Of a DNA stretch of 64,000 bases, positions 1 to 10,970 are shown piece by piece. This DNA comes from Phlebopus portentosus (Eukaryota > Basidiomycota > Agaricomycetes > Boletales > Boletinellaceae), in assembly GCA_037892935.1 (NCBI GenBank), contig JAYXKI010000003.1:2480001-2544000 (forward strand), in the 5' to 3' direction. The notes below the pieces were generated by a model. It worked only from the letters and a program-made list of their open reading frames with translations, was not told the DNA's origin and did not search any database. The number at the start of each line of letters is the position of its first letter. The first letter of the stretch is position 1. The position numbers and the translations under genes were made by a program.

Positions 1-296
1 TCCTCAGCAGACGGGTTGGCACCTGCAATTCCCCCATCTCAGATCCGTCGCAGTAAGCACTTACATCGATCGGGAATACACACCGATATTAACATCCGCC
101 CCTGGCCTGACAACGATCATAGTGCAGTCAACCTCGTAGGCGATATCATCGATGAGCTTCCTAAACAAAAGAGTGAAGGGGGATGTAAGGAAACCGTGTA
201 TGTGCTTGACGAATGATGTGGCTATATGCGTGCGTACACAGGGAAGGCATCGGAGAACATCTCGTCGTTGGTGATGATATCCTCGTACAGCAGCAT
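1..296 (-). CDS. TMA19: Translationally controlled tumor protein (TCTP), 5' part only
   Basis: Small conserved cytoplasmic protein that associates with ribosomes and eEF1A-type factors. The window holds only the N-terminal part; the gene runs off the left edge. Read on the minus strand, exon 1 (296-238) gives MLLYEDIITNDEMFSD, exon 2 (160-84) gives KLIDDIAYEVDC and VRPGADVNIG, and exon 3 (22-1) gives GANPSAEE. This is the family's diagnostic order: L(L/I)Y-D-I, DEMFSD, then the VDC/GADVDIGANPSAEE block. Both introns are short with GT-AG ends and restore frame. The start is the first ATG and matches the usual TCTP N-terminus. It lies 250 bp from the divergent UTP15 start, so a shared promoter is likely. 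Identification is secure despite truncation. Confidence 0.93.
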
Positions 297-546
297 TTTG
301 TGAACGCAGGGAAAGAAGTTGATTTAACAGACAGCAGCTGAAAGGAGGAGGAGGAATATGAGAGAACAGGAGAAGGGCAGAGAGACCGACAACAAAACTG
401 CTCGGACATCGCCGGGAGCTTTCCCAAATTTTGAAGTTCAATTGGCTCTCAGCTCGAAGAGCAGAGCACTGCATCCCTCCAATCCCTCGCCGCCGTTGTA
501 TCCACTTGTCGCTGTTGTCGCCCCCGACGACGCTCAACCTCAGCAG

Positions 547-2413
547 ATGGACTACCAACCAGTGCTCCTCAAGCGGCATTCGCGGCCCTCCTCAAAACGT
601 AGCCCAGAATCCCGCTACTGGCGCCAATTCAAGCACCCCGTCTTCGTCAAGGAATATGCTCCGGTCACCGCCGTACACTTCTCTCCTACAAAGCCGCATC
701 GCTTTGCTGTCACTGCTGCGACGCGCGTACAGATCTATGCGCCTAGGACTCAGAAAGTAGTAAAGACTATCTCGAGGTTTAAAGACGTTGCACGTTCAGG
801 AAATATTAGACAGGATGGGAAGCTTGTCGTTGCTGGGGATGATAGTGGACTCGTCCAGGTAAGGAACTTGATCCATTATGCAGAAATATTCAAGGCTGAA
901 TACTCATATAGATATTCGACATAAACTCACGAGCCATTCTGCGTACACTGGACGAACACAAACAGCCAGTCCACATAACCAAGTTCTCTCCCTTAAACCA
1001 AACGCAAGTCCTCTCCTGCTCGGACGACACGACAGTCAAACTCTGGGACGTGCCTTCCCAAGCACCCGTCACGACCTTCGACGTACACACGGACTATGTA
1101 CGCGCAGGGCAAGTCGCTCCTAACAATGCAAATCTCATCCTCACAGGCGCGTACGACGCGACTGTTCGACTGTTCGACGCACGTTCGGGTCAGTGCGAGA
1201 TGATCATGGGCGGTCCTGAGAGCGCTTCAGGTGCAAATGCTTTACCCGTCGAAGACGTGCTGATGTTTCCCTCCGGGACGGTCGCACTCTCTGCTGCGGG
1301 TCCTATACTCCGCGTGTGGGATCTCGTAGCTGGAGGTCGATGCATTCGCGCGCTTTCGAATCATCAAAAGACGATCACTTCGCTCTCGTTCGACTCACGA
1401 GCAAGTAGACTGTTGACGGGTGGGCTGGACCATATGGTCAAAGTGTACGACGTGAGCATGTACAAAGTCGTACATACGATGCGGTACCCTGCTCCTATTC
1501 TCTGCCTTGGAATTTCCGTAAGTGCTTCATGTCGTTTTTTTATTTAAATGTATAATGCTAATACCATGCATGTACGAACAGCCAGACGACACGCATATCG
1601 CCGCCGGTATGTCAGACGGCACACTATCCGTCCGTCGTCGACAACCCAAAGCCTCAGAATCCTCCCTATCCGACGATCTTTTCTCTATTGCTTCCCTCCG
1701 TTCCGGTGCTTTCGAATCCTTCCTGGGTAGCAGCGCCATCTCGTCGATTGGTACAGGCCGATTCGGTGAAAAAGGCAAAGGGAAAGCGAAGGCTAAGCCA
1801 GTGGGTGATATCGCTGAGTTTAAAGTTGAGGCGAGGAGGAAACGGAGGCTTCGCGCTTATGATAAACTGTTGAAGAATTTCAAGTACTCTGCTGCTCTGG
1901 ATGCTGTTCTCGTCAAGGTTAGTTTATCCGCTTCAATAGCATTTGTACTTCTCCGTTTAGGACCGTCGAGCTGATTATCACCATGTCCTTTTTATACAGC
2001 AGGTCCCCCCGACGACAGCATTTTCACTCATCCAAGAACTCCTTCATCGGGACGGTCTACAGATAGCTCTGGGCGGGCGGGATGACGTGCTTCTCGAGCC
2101 AGTCCTCCAACTCCTCGTCAAATACATCGCCGACCCGCGTTTTGGCGATCTCGCAGCAAGCGTAGCCAGTGTCCTCCTCGGTTCGTCTTTCCTCTTCCTT
2201 GCTGTCCTTTTAGCATAAACTCATTGTCCTCCCCGATGTTTATCTGATCTGACAGATATGTACGCTCCCGTGCTAGGCCAATCACCCCTTATTGACGCCC
2301 TCTTCGTCCGGCTACGCAAAAAGGTGGAGGAGGAACTCCGCTTCCAGCGTGAACTCGTAAAAGTCAAGGGCGCTCTCGAGATGATCTTCGCTTCTTCTGC
2401 CTTAACTGCATGA
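547..2413 (+). CDS. UTP15: U3 snoRNP-associated WD40 protein UTP15
   Basis: Component of the t-UTP subcomplex of the nucleolar small-subunit processome, needed for 18S pre-rRNA processing and coupled to rDNA transcription. Five exons by hand: 547-858, 912-1517, 1582-1917, 2000 (or 2003)-2180, 2256-2413; they sum to 530 codons. Residues from about 20 carry YWRQFKHPVFVKEY and AVHFSP, typical of the UTP15 start, then WD repeats (SDDTTVKLWD, GAYDATVRLFD, GGLDHMVKVYD). The C-terminal quarter has the UTP15 helical domain (KNFKYSAALDAVL, TTAFSLIQELLHRDG). An in-frame ATG lies at 358, but homology starts at MDYQPVLLKRHSRP, so 547 is preferred. An exon-4 acceptor NAGNAG (CAGCAG) makes its first codon ambiguous by one residue. 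No frame break is seen. Confidence 0.93.
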
Positions 2414-2768
2414 TTTGTTATAATTTATATGACTATTTCTTACGTCCGACATTTTTTTGGCCTTGAGTCCATGTTTTGTTGATCTGGTGTAGACTTGCCG
2501 GCTTGCCTGTTTTCTTCCTTCGCATCCCTTCCAAACCATTTACCATTCGTTATATCAACATAACCACGCACGTTTCACGCATCACGATCCGTATTTCCAC
2601 GCACCCACACGCACACATATCGTCATAAATAACGCATAATCCAGAACGTGGCATGTTTGCATTATCCTCATCACCTTCGAAAGAGAAGTCTCGGACAGAA
2701 TAACCACAACATACTCGGAAACAGTGCATCCAGATCTCATCATGGAGGTTGAGTGTATAGGTAGGAGG
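2414..2768. other. Convergent intergenic region, no gene seen
   Basis: About 355 bases between the stops of UTP15 (plus) and CTNNBL1 (minus). It holds only the two 3' untranslated regions as far as I can see. Short open frames here have no recognisable motif. Terminal signals of fungal genes are too loose to place with confidence. Confidence 0.6.
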
Positions 2769-5227
2769 TTAGCATGCCTCCAGGAACGCAATAAGTCCAC
2801 CTAGGATCTCTTTCTGCGGGGGAGACGCATCAGTGTCTTCCGCCTGCCGCGCGACCGCAGTAGACTCGTCTTCCTCGTCGATGTTATCGCGGAAGACTTT
2901 GAGGACTTGGACGAGATCTTGTAATGTCCGGCCTTTTCGTTTGAGCATTTGTTGTGCGTGTCCGCGAGCCTGCGTGAAAGGCTATTGTATCAGCATACCA
3001 TATCTCAGAATCGCAGAGAAATAAGGCAGAAAGAGAGAAAAAAGAGGGATGAACGTACCCCATCGTCTTCCATACACACCCACGCCAAGACATAATCCAC
3101 AGTCTGCAGGGTATACAGTCCACCGTCCAACCGCTGAAGGTACCACCTATCCTCCTCCACTTCCCCAATCTCCTCGCCATCTTCTTTCATCTGCCTTCTC
3201 TCGTTCTCAATCTCCTTATCAATAGCTTTCAATCGCGAAACAGCGCCCTCCCTCAGATCTAAGAGCCTGTCAACCTTTTCGTACGTATTTTCGACGAACT
3301 TCGCTAGGACGCGCATCCGAGGAGGAGAGTCGGACGGTAAGTTTGTGAAGAGTGAGGAGAGGATGCCCAAAATATGCGCTGTTGAGTCTGATATTGCTGA
3401 AGAGGGGTTGGCTTTGCCCCTTTTTGAAGTCTACGATCGTGGATACGTTGGACGACTCGTTATTAAGGAAAGAGGTATGAAGTAAATGAATGACGCACCT
3501 TGCCCATGAATGCAGAGAATAGAGATTTTAATCCAAGTGCTTCCACGAAGGTCTCGCAACAAGCTGTTCCAGCTGGTCCAGCCATCGCGAAATCAAGCAC
3601 TTTGATACATTGGGGTGATGCATCCTTCTTGTCCCTATAAACAGTATAAGAATCAAATAGTAAAACTACAGCGACGCTGATGTATACCCACTTTAGCATA
3701 AGGACCATAAGATCAATGCCTTCAGCATCAAGGAAGTATTTTTTGTTTTCTGGTTCATGCAACACAGTACACAGAACGTCAAAGATGTTCTCCATGAATT
3801 CTTCTTCATCCGCGTCTACGGGATCTCGTCTACGATATTGCTGCTCCGGCATTAGCTATAGCAAGTGAAATTAAATCTGGTATTACTCACAGAGAGGACT
3901 CGTAAAATCGGTTCTATCCCGTCCATTTTCCCAAATGCCAGGCGGTTCGGTCTGTTGTCGAGTAATATAGCGAGAATTTCAGCAGCGTATGTACGATTCC
4001 CATCATGTTCCTTGGCCTCAATGCGTTTGATTAACCAAGGGAGAATTGTCGTTTTTGACACCAGCCGCTGCCCGAGATCAGGGTTGATGCTCAGAATACT
4101 TTCGAATATGCCTACGGGACATGACAATCTGGCACTCAAGCAACCAAAAAGATACACTCACCAAGGATGTCAAATACACCTTGCCGATCACTCTCCTCCG
4201 CTTCGTTCAATCTTGGTAGGTTATCGACGAGCAACTCGAGAATAGACTCATTAAGCTATAGAAAGCAGTTAGTCGAAGAAAGTATCAGAAGCAGCATTTC
4301 GACGTACGAAAGCGTCAACTAACGACTTTATAGCTTCTTCTCTTCCTTCGGTCTCGTTATTTTCGTCTTCATTATCAACACCGGCGTCCTCGTCAATGAG
4401 CTCATTAATGAGTTGGACGACGTCAATCATAATATCGGCGTTTTCGTGACTCATGAGTCCAATAAGTTTTGATACTGCTCCAGAGTTTACGACTTCTGGG
4501 TAAGCAAGAACAGGAGCTTGGGAGAGAGGGAGGAGTCCCTTGATTGCGCTGTCGAGGTCTGCTTCTGAATCAATGAATCTGATGTTGTCTGTTAAAACTT
4601 GTCCATCATAAATACAGAAAGAACGTACTTTGACGGATCATCTGGATATTTGATCGTTGGTCCTGGTTTTTGTCTGCGGCACGCTCGAATCGCAAGAGCA
4701 TTCTCCGGATACGTGTGGTCACCAAGCCTTCATTCTAACGACATCTAACCTCAGCACTGTTAGACGAGTCTGCCGAAGCAAGTTGATACTTACGTCGTCC
4801 AGTGTACCTTCTCCACCTGCCTTGTCGAAGATGTTCAAGATGGTTTTCTGTTCCTCGGTCAAACCACCACCGAAGAAACGCCCCTCTTCATCCTCTTCCG
4901 CAAAGTAATCTGCATCATTTCCTGGTGCGAAGTCTTCGGAGACCTCTAGGCTCTCATGCTCTTCTGCATCTTCTACGGTAGGTGCGCGTGACTTCCCTTT
5001 ACTCGACGAGCCGTTGGGCTCTGGAGGCGATGGTTGCGCGAAAGTTGAAGAAACTGGAGCTTCGACTTTCATCCGCTTGAGCATTTCCGGTGTCGGAGCT
5101 TCCGGCATACGTCTCTTGTTGCCTCCAGACGGTAACTTGGGCGCCTGGTTCATAAAAACACCTCAGCTGAACTCGGTGTCATAAAGTAGTTGGAGAAGCG
5201 CACCTTGAAAAGTTTGTCGATATCCAT
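2769..5227 (-). CDS. CTNNBL1: Beta-catenin-like protein 1 (CTNNBL1), Prp19/NTC-associated armadillo protein
   Basis: Armadillo-repeat nuclear protein associated with the Prp19-CDC5L spliceosome complex. Read on the minus strand: start MDIDKLFK at 5227, an acidic charged N-terminus (RMKVEAP, ADYFAEEDEEG), then conserved blocks RRMLLRFERAADKNQDQRS, MSHENADIMIDVVQLINELIDE, DRQGVFDILGIFESIL-like and YAAEILAILLDNR, EEFMENIFDVLCTVL, IKVLDFAMAGPAGT, LQRLDGGLYTLQTVDYVLAWV, and the end LGGLIAFLEAC. At least eight short introns. Near 4649-4651 the frame is lost: after DQRS the next conserved block KYPDDPSK is in another frame, as if one A of an AAAA run (TTT here on plus) were missing. The rest is intact, so I treat it as a real gene with a probable sequence error. 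Divergent to RBM42, 243 bp between starts. Confidence 0.9.
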
Positions 5228-5470
5228 GCCCTATCAGATTTTGGGAATATTCTACGCTTTTGGTGGGAATGCTTGGGGACAGCGAGATTATTAGATTAAG
5301 AGTTTAAGGAAAGGACCAGATGAAAGCCGTCACGCCAATCTAAGTGTCGATCTCTTGCTTCATTTGGGTTGTGTGGTGGCGTCACTGACCGTGACGCTAT
5401 GTGACTCTCCTACGATCGCCTTCCTGCTTGACTTCGTTCGACGTTCATCCACTCTTGTCTTCAAGCCATC

Positions 5471-6290
5471 ATGAACAACAATCCTTTTTACCCCACTACC
5501 GGTCGATCGCAAGCTCCAAGCTTCCCGGAAACCAATCCTTATCTGCAGGCCTATGTCAACGGCAATTCGTACTCAACTCCTGGCGCATCAAGCTCGTCTT
5601 CAGGCCATCACGCTCCCGTTCCAGCAAATGCGTACGAGTACGATGTCGGCATTCTCGCGCAGCAGAGTGTATATGTCCCAGGTGCCATGATTGACAAGCG
5701 CGGTGGAGCAGGTGGCAAAGTTGCTAAGGGTGGTAAACGCACGACTGTGCTACGGAAAGGAGCCGGAAAGGTCTGGGAAGACCAGACCTTGCTTGAATGG
5801 GATTCTAGTGAGTATGATGTGTGAATACGTTAGAATTCGTACTGATTCTTTAAAAGGCTGGTTCAGGCTATTTGTTGGCGATTTGAGCAATGACGTCTCT
5901 GACGACGTCCTTGCCAATGCCTTTAACAAATATCCCTCGTTCACTAAGGCTCGTGTCATCCGTGATCGTCTAAGCGAAAAGGTAGCCCTTCATCCACTTT
6001 TTCTATCCTTTTCTTCCGCTCATTCATCATCCCAGGCAAAATACGGCTTTGTTGCTTTCTCTGACCCGGAGGATTTCTTGAAAGCCTGGAAGGAAATGGA
6101 TGGTAAGCGAAATCATATCTTTCTTTATGAAACGTTTCTAAGTGATATTCTGATAGGCAAGTACGTGGGTAACAGACCTGTTAAGCTTAAGAAGGCAGAT
6201 AACAACATTCGCCCGGTTGAGATCGGGCACAGGAAGGCCAAACAGCTCGAGAAGGAGTTGAAGAAGAATCAACGGAGCAAGCCCTATTAG
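5471..6290 (+). CDS. RBM42: RBM42-like RNA-binding protein (single RRM)
   Basis: Nuclear/cytoplasmic RNA-binding protein related to human RBM42, reported as a spliceosome-associated RRM protein. Exons 5471-5807, 5857-5981, 6036-6102 and 6157-6290 total 220 codons. The N-terminal 80 residues are low complexity (MNNNPFYPTTGRSQ). Next comes the family signature VWEDQTLLEWDS, then one RRM: RNP2 FRLFVGDL, the FPSFTKARVIRD-like helix (YPSFTKARVIRDR), RNP1 KYGFVAFSD, and GKYVGNRPVKLKKA. The tail is basic (HRKAKQLEKELKKNQ). Splice junctions all fall in frame. The start is the first ATG of this frame. Its divergent neighbour CTNNBL1 is also a splicing protein, so a common promoter would co-express two mRNA-processing factors. 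Confidence 0.93.
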
Positions 6291-6655
6291 ACGTGTGGTG
6301 CGGTGGTTGCTTGCCTTCTCCGTAGGTGCCGCCTTTTCAGGTCGTAGAACTTCTCACAGCCCATCCTTGCACGTAGAGGATACTCCCCGTGGTTGATTTG
6401 AAGATGGTCAGTGTCGCTTACACATGACTTCGTATCCCTGTCATTACTGTATTCTTAGTTTCAGAACATAATTCAAATCAGTGTCGGACTTCCGACGTGT
6501 TGAGGTCTTTTACACGCGAGACTTTGTCAATGTATGGCAGAGCATAAGCAGCCTAACTGGCGTTTTCAGCACAAGCGTACAAAGAAACATAGCAAACATC
6601 AGAATAGACATCCGCAACACGAAAGGGGTTGTCAAGCATACAAGTATGAGAAAAT
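6291..6655. other. Convergent intergenic region, no gene seen
   Basis: About 365 bases between RBM42 and RPL5 stops, occupied by the two 3' untranslated regions. No motif, repeat or RNA gene recognised. Confidence 0.6.
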
Positions 6656-7654
6656 CTACTCCTCGTCGTCGTCCTCCATCTCGGCCTCCGCGCTCTGACC
6701 AGCCTGGAATGCCTTGATCTTGGCCTCAATCCTCTCCTTACGCTGTGCGTGGGTGAGATGAGGGGTCTTGTATTTGAGAGTCTCTGCTTTCCAATCCTTC
6801 GTCTTTTCCGTCGGCTTGAACGATGGATCCTCTCGGATCGCAGCGTATGCATTTCGGTAGATCTCCTCAAGTTCCTCCCCGCCAACACCATCGGCGAGGT
6901 AAGTCGAGAACTGCTTCTTGAACCGCTCGTCATCCTCCTCTTCCAGCGACTCCATGTACTCCGCAACGTGACCACCGAAGATGTACTTCTTGAGCACTTC
7001 AGCATCGAGCTCCTTGGACTCAATGTCGTACCCAGGGAAACGCTTCTCGGAGTGAGGGATGAAGATACCACCGTCGGATGCGCCCTTCATTGCACCAAAG
7101 ACACGAGATCCGGTTGTCGTGCGGCGAAGACCGACATCGAGGAAGCATTTGAAAGGACGAGGAGCGTCTTCGTCATCCAGAGCCTCGGTGAGGGCGATTT
7201 CGCCAGTGGGCTCTTCAACGCCCTGGTATTTGTCCGCCAAACCGAGCTTCGTGAGTGCACGACGAGCACAAAGAAGGCCAGTAGCATAGGCTAAAATGTT
7301 AAATAGTAGTACAATTAGAATCAAATTCCAAATCCTTGAATATATCCCTAAATTCGACTCACCAGCCGTCCAATTCGTCAAACCATGGTTGATACCGTAG
7401 CGCGGGAGCTCTTTAGAAGTAGCCGCAGCAAACACGAAGTCACCCTGCAAGCGGGCATACACGATCTGGACGATGATCTGCTTGTTCGTAAAGCGGACAA
7501 CGAGTCGGTACTTGGGCGCGTTGTACTTGTTCTTCGCCTGCGTGATCAGGCGTTTGCGCGCATAGTAGTCGGTCTTGCCCTCGCGACGGCGGCGGTACTT
7601 CACCTGGAAGCGGGAAAAGTACGCGTTCGACTTTTGCTTCTTTACGAACGGCAT
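6656..7654 (-). CDS. RPL5: 60S ribosomal protein L5 (uL18)
   Basis: Binds 5S rRNA and, with RPL11, forms the 5S RNP built into the large ribosomal subunit. Two coding exons (7654-7363 and 7290-6656) give 308 residues, close to the family's usual length. Visible blocks: [104 protein letters not shown] and [12 protein letters not shown]. The C-terminus ends in an acidic MEDDDEE tail. The ATG directly follows a CAG acceptor, so the first intron sits in the 5' leader. No frame break. Confidence 0.97.
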   Translation of the reverse strand: MPFVKKQKSNAYFSRFQVKYRRRREGKTDYYARKRLITQAKNKYNAPKYRLVVRFTNKQIIVQIVYARLQGDFVFAAATSKELPRYGINHGLTNWTAGESNLGIYSRIWNLILIVLLFNILAYATGLLCARRALTKLGLADKYQGVEEPTGEIALTEALDDEDAPRPFKCFLDVGLRRTTTGSRVFGAMKGASDGGIFIPHSEKRFPGYDIESKELDAEVLKKYIFGGHVAEYMESLEEEDDERFKKQFSTYLADGVGGEELEEIYRNAYAAIREDPSFKPTEKTKDWKAETLKYKTPHLTHAQRKERIEAKIKAFQAGQSAEAEMEDDDEE

Positions 7655-7826
7655 CTGGAGAGCGGAGAATCAGCTACTGGTTCGGTTCTCTGGGTCTTTG
7701 ACATCCGGCGTGTGTCCGTCCGATCCATCGTTCCATTGAGTAACCAACAATTCATCGAACCTCCAACCGATCAGACACAAACCCTGGACACTCTCAAACG
7801 CCTTCAAATGATTCTCTGATGCTCAC
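7655..7826 (-). promoter_or_regulatory. RPL5: Probable 5'-UTR intron of RPL5
   Basis: On the minus strand the sequence CTCTCCAG lies immediately before the RPL5 ATG and a GTGAGC donor preceded by CTCAAG lies at 7826. Removing this 172-nt stretch would join a non-coding leader to the start codon. Ribosomal protein genes of fungi often carry such leader introns. Inferred from splice motifs only. Confidence 0.55.
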
Positions 7827-8065
7827 CTTGAGGTCGTCGACGTCGGCAGTCGGATTGGTATTTTCTGTGTACGGCACTTGAGGGGAGAACGGCAAGCTTA
7901 GTGGCTGTGCATGCAAGTCGCAGATTCGATTCGTTCTCTCGGCAGCACTATTCTCATAGATAGATATGATCTCGAGCGATTAAACAAATGCATTTCAACT
8001 AAAACTGTTCGTACACAATCATCCATGTCCATCAAATGAGTCCCGTCTGAGATAGACTATTTATT

Positions 8066-8660
8066 TTAATTAGAAACCATAACGCTGATGTTCCTCGTCT
8101 CCAGAATAGGTTCCAAGCCAGCCTATGGTCCAGTCAGTCCCGTCATCTTAGTTACAGATGAATTACATTCGACCTACACCAACGAGATAGAAATGAGCTA
8201 CGCTTAGAGTACTGTTTCCAGACACCTGGCCATCCGGGATAGTCAAGGTCTGAGGATTGCATCCAGTTAACCAACAGAAGAACCAATCGTACGCGTCAAG
8301 AGACTTACGAAGTTCTGGTACATTGGCTTGTTCTGCTCATGAAGAGTAGGCGTATAGTTCCCCGCAAACAGCATTGTTCCAAGGATCGGAGTACTGGTGT
8401 CGCTAGGAACGGGTGCAATGCCCAATGCAACACTGACGTGTTGAAAGTTCGTCAATCCATTCTGACAGGGATCAATTACATCAGTACTAATATCCTCTAC
8501 TTCCGGTATTATGAGCGGAACTTACAGCGGAGTCGAGCTCTACAACGATACTTGAGCCAGGAGTGAAAGTCTCTCCTGGAGCGGGTGCAGCAATAGAGAC
8601 CATCTGCCCAAGAACTGGGAGCGCGAGCACAGAGGCCAGAACAAGAGAGAAAAGCTTCAT
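8066..8660 (-). CDS. Small secreted protein of unknown function
   Basis: Four exons (8660-8526, 8461-8309, 8249-8178, 8122-8066) give 138 residues with frame kept throughout. The N-terminus MKLFSLVLASVLALPVLG is a clear signal peptide with probable cleavage before QMVSIAAP. The mature part contains PAPGETFTPGSSIVVEL, an HVSVALGIAP strand, GTMLFAGNYTP, NKPMYQNFTLTIPDG and a C-terminal ILETRNISVMVSN. I recognise this pattern as a widespread Agaricomycete small-secreted-protein family with a beta-sandwich look, but know no established function. N-glycosylation sequons (NST, NIS) are present. A longer ORF start at 8699 exists, but the signal peptide argues for 8660. A TATA-like box sits about 90 bp upstream. 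Confidence 0.82.
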
Positions 8661-8750
8661 TGTGACTTGTTGAATGAGATCCGGTACAAGTACTTGCACA
8701 AGACCTCTACTCAGATCTTTCTAGAGGCTAATGGACAAGACTTTCTGAGA

Positions 8751-8760
8751 TTATATAGTG
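8751..8760 (-). promoter_or_regulatory. TATA-like box of the secreted-protein gene
   Basis: Minus-strand CACTATATAA lies about 90 bp before the start codon at 8660, a normal distance for a fungal TATA promoter. Genes for secreted, strongly regulated proteins often have one. Motif match only. Confidence 0.45.
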
Positions 8761-10186
8761 GAATGTGAAGCGACTGCAGAGAACAGAGAACCCCCTTCGC
8801 CCAAGCCGAAGTGGCGCACTGAAGCCGCATGTATCGTATGAGGACGCATACGTTTGCGCATCATGGAGCACGTGTCCATAAGAGAAGAGAGAACAGCACG
8901 ACAGTTCAGTTTGGTGGAGTACGGCAGAAGCAGCAGAAGATCCGGTATGGAAATCAGGCCAGTCTAAATCTAAATCTGAATCCACGAGAGCTAGTAGACA
9001 CACGCATATGCTCTCTCAGGAAAATGACGTCTTGGACTCCGTTGCTTGAGGCAGCTGTTGGCGGCAATCAACATCGTCATGATGTAACCCAGAACGAAGA
9101 TCTAGTGTGCTTCACTACTTCAATCAACGGTGACCACTAGTGCTGGTAGGTGAGATTTAGACACAGTTGTCTGCAAAGGAATCAGCCAGTCTTTTGTCAT
9201 CATGCGTGGAGGTGACGTGGTACCACTTGCGTACTGTTCTGGAATCGCGAAGTACTCCTCGAACGAATGTCTGCGCGACAATGTCTGCACCTTATATAGG
9301 GAAGGATACGAGGATGGTAAGTTTCTTTTTTCTTCTCTTACCTTCGTGTAGAAAGTTTTTTTTTTTGTGATGTAGGTCGCGAGGATGACTACGGAGAGGC
9401 GACTTCGATGGCGGCGACTTTCAGCTTGACGCACGGAAATGAATCATCCTAATGGCTCTTTGATTCTTTGATGCGGAAACTTTGGACTGCCATGTTTCCT
9501 CATGTATGCTCATCATGATCTGTCTCGTCTGCTGTACACCATGAAACTGGCATGTATCGTTTCTATCATTGTTACTATGAAAACACATAAATATGCCATC
9601 ATATGAAGTAGCGTCTGTGAGATTTCAATCGATGAGGAAAAGGGAGCTCACCTTCTTGATTTCGAACAAAGCTCGACTCGTGACGTCACGATGAACACAA
9701 AAACGAGACGATCTGTGTCGATCATTCGAGATTGATCGGCGCCGATCCTGGCTGCCGCTCGGCACCTCACGCACCCGCTCCCAATTCGGGGCCTCTCCGT
9801 CGCACTCACTCACGCTCATGTGGCTGCATACAGCATACAGCCACCCCCATTTTTTCTTTTCCGTTCAGTGTAAACAATACTGAATGTATTCCTTTGCTCT
9901 TTTATGCCTCTCTTTGCTGGCTCTAATCTAATCTCATTCTGTATGAGCTCTGACTTGCACAACTGGAAAACTGAGGACAAACCTGAAGAAGGCCACATTT
10001 GCCTTACTGGATGGATTCTTGGGCTATGGAGGCTGCATCTTATCACTGTTCTTTCACGATTCTATCGAGAATGCTTTCCTAGATGCAGTCGGATGATGTT
10101 TTTTACAAGTACTACAAGCCTACAGGTCAGCTAGGTTTTGATGCTGATGGGCTCATTTCATAAGTTCTCTTCTAAATTCCCACCCA
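8761..10186. other. Gene-poor intergenic region
   Basis: About 1.4 kb without a supportable gene. Open frames here (for example minus 9434-9120 and plus 8829-9140) lack recognisable domains and sensible splice structure. The region is upstream of the secreted-protein gene and upstream of a pseudogene, so it may be promoter plus decayed DNA. I found no tRNA or other RNA gene. Confidence 0.55.
9681..9688. promoter_or_regulatory. CRE-like palindrome TGACGTCA
   Basis: A full TGACGTCA site is embedded in the 12-bp palindrome CGTGACGTCACG (9679-9690). This is the consensus for ATF/CREB-type bZIP factors. About 45 bp away (near 9733-9746) lies a second palindrome, GATCGGCGCCGATC. No obvious start codon follows, so target gene is unknown. 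Confidence 0.4.
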
Positions 10187-10324
10187 TTAGCCGGTCTCTC
10201 GACAAAAATCTGAACACTTAGCTATTGTCGAGAGACTGTCTAATAGCTGAGCAATCTGTGGATTGGGCCTTAGCCGGTCTCTCAACAAAAATCTAAGGTG
10301 AATGTCGAGAAACCGGCTAAGGCC
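10187..10324. repeat. Two adjacent palindromic hairpin repeats (MITE-like)
   Basis: Hairpin 1 (10187-10233) has 18-bp arms: TTAGCCGGTCTCTCGACA against a minus-strand TTAGACAGTCTCTCGACA. Hairpin 2 (about 10266-10324) has longer arms reading CCTTAGCCGGTCTCTCAACA against CCTTAGCCGGTTTCTCGACA. Both left arms continue with the same AAAATCT. The two units are thus imperfect copies of one palindromic element lying about 80 bp apart. They lie directly upstream of the truncated eIF3i copy. The structure suits a short non-autonomous transposon or a transposon terminus. No target duplication could be defined. Confidence 0.6.
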
Positions 10325-10369
10325 AAGTCCCATGCTCTCCTTCCCTTTCTTCCTTCTTATCTAATTGCT

Positions 10370-10970
10370 TGCCTTTAGCCTCTACCACTGCTCATTGCCT
10401 GTTGATCCCTACCTCCATGTTCACGCCCAACATCATCCTCATGGGCCACGAATCTGGCAAAGTCACACTGTTTGATGTCAAAATGGGGGAAGAGGTGCTC
10501 AAGCACACATGGACATTGTCATCAACCTGCAGCTCTCGCCCGACCGCACGTACTTCATCACCAGCAGCAAAGACAAGACCGCTCGTCTACATGATACGCG
10601 TATGCTAAGAGTGCTGAAGACATACCAGACGGAGACTCCTTTGTTGCACCTGGAAAGCTGTATGTATTCCTGGGAGGAGGGCAGGATGTGATGAGCGTTA
10701 TGACGACTTTGTTTCGCCAGGGCAAGTTCGAGACGAGATTCTGGCACAAGATCTTCGAGGAGGAAGTTAGGAGGGTAAAAGGTCGTCTCAGGCCTATCAA
10801 TATGTGCGTGAAACTCCCGCTTTTACACAATTTCTCGTTCTCAAAATTTCGATCCCACGTTCACAGCTTGGCCATGCACCCTTCAGGGAAGTGCTACGCA
10901 TCAGGCGGGGAAGACGAGCTCGTACGCGTGCATCATTTCGACGAGAGTTATCTCAATGCGAATCCTTATG
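10370..10970 (+). pseudogene. Truncated copy of eIF3 subunit i (TIF34), 3' part
   Basis: Encodes the C-terminal WD repeats of eIF3i, a scaffold of the translation initiation complex, but lacks the N-terminal half. Visible blocks: [93 protein letters not shown] and [22 protein letters not shown]. The blocks lie in different frames: the reading changes near 10500 and needs an intron or break near 10660. A canonical intron (about 10803-10867) is retained, which argues for DNA-level duplication and not reverse transcription. There is no natural start: the copy begins just after the hairpin repeats. At its end, where eIF3i normally stops (SYLNANPY), the frame runs on into nucleoporin-like sequence. 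Confidence 0.75.

Noticed and set aside
61..579. 172-residue minus-strand open frame across TCTP introns
   Set aside because: It reads through two TCTP introns and shares only the exon-2 segment; the spliced TCTP model explains the conserved residues.
6553..7294. Several frames overlapping RPL5 on both strands
   Set aside because: Shadows of a highly conserved, codon-biased ribosomal gene.
9733..9746. Perfect palindrome GATCGGCGCCGATC
   Set aside because: Too short to call a feature alone; mentioned only beside the CRE-like site.
10370..10970. eIF3i as a functional gene
   Set aside because: Lacks the N-terminal WD repeats and a start, and changes frame; treated as a truncated copy.
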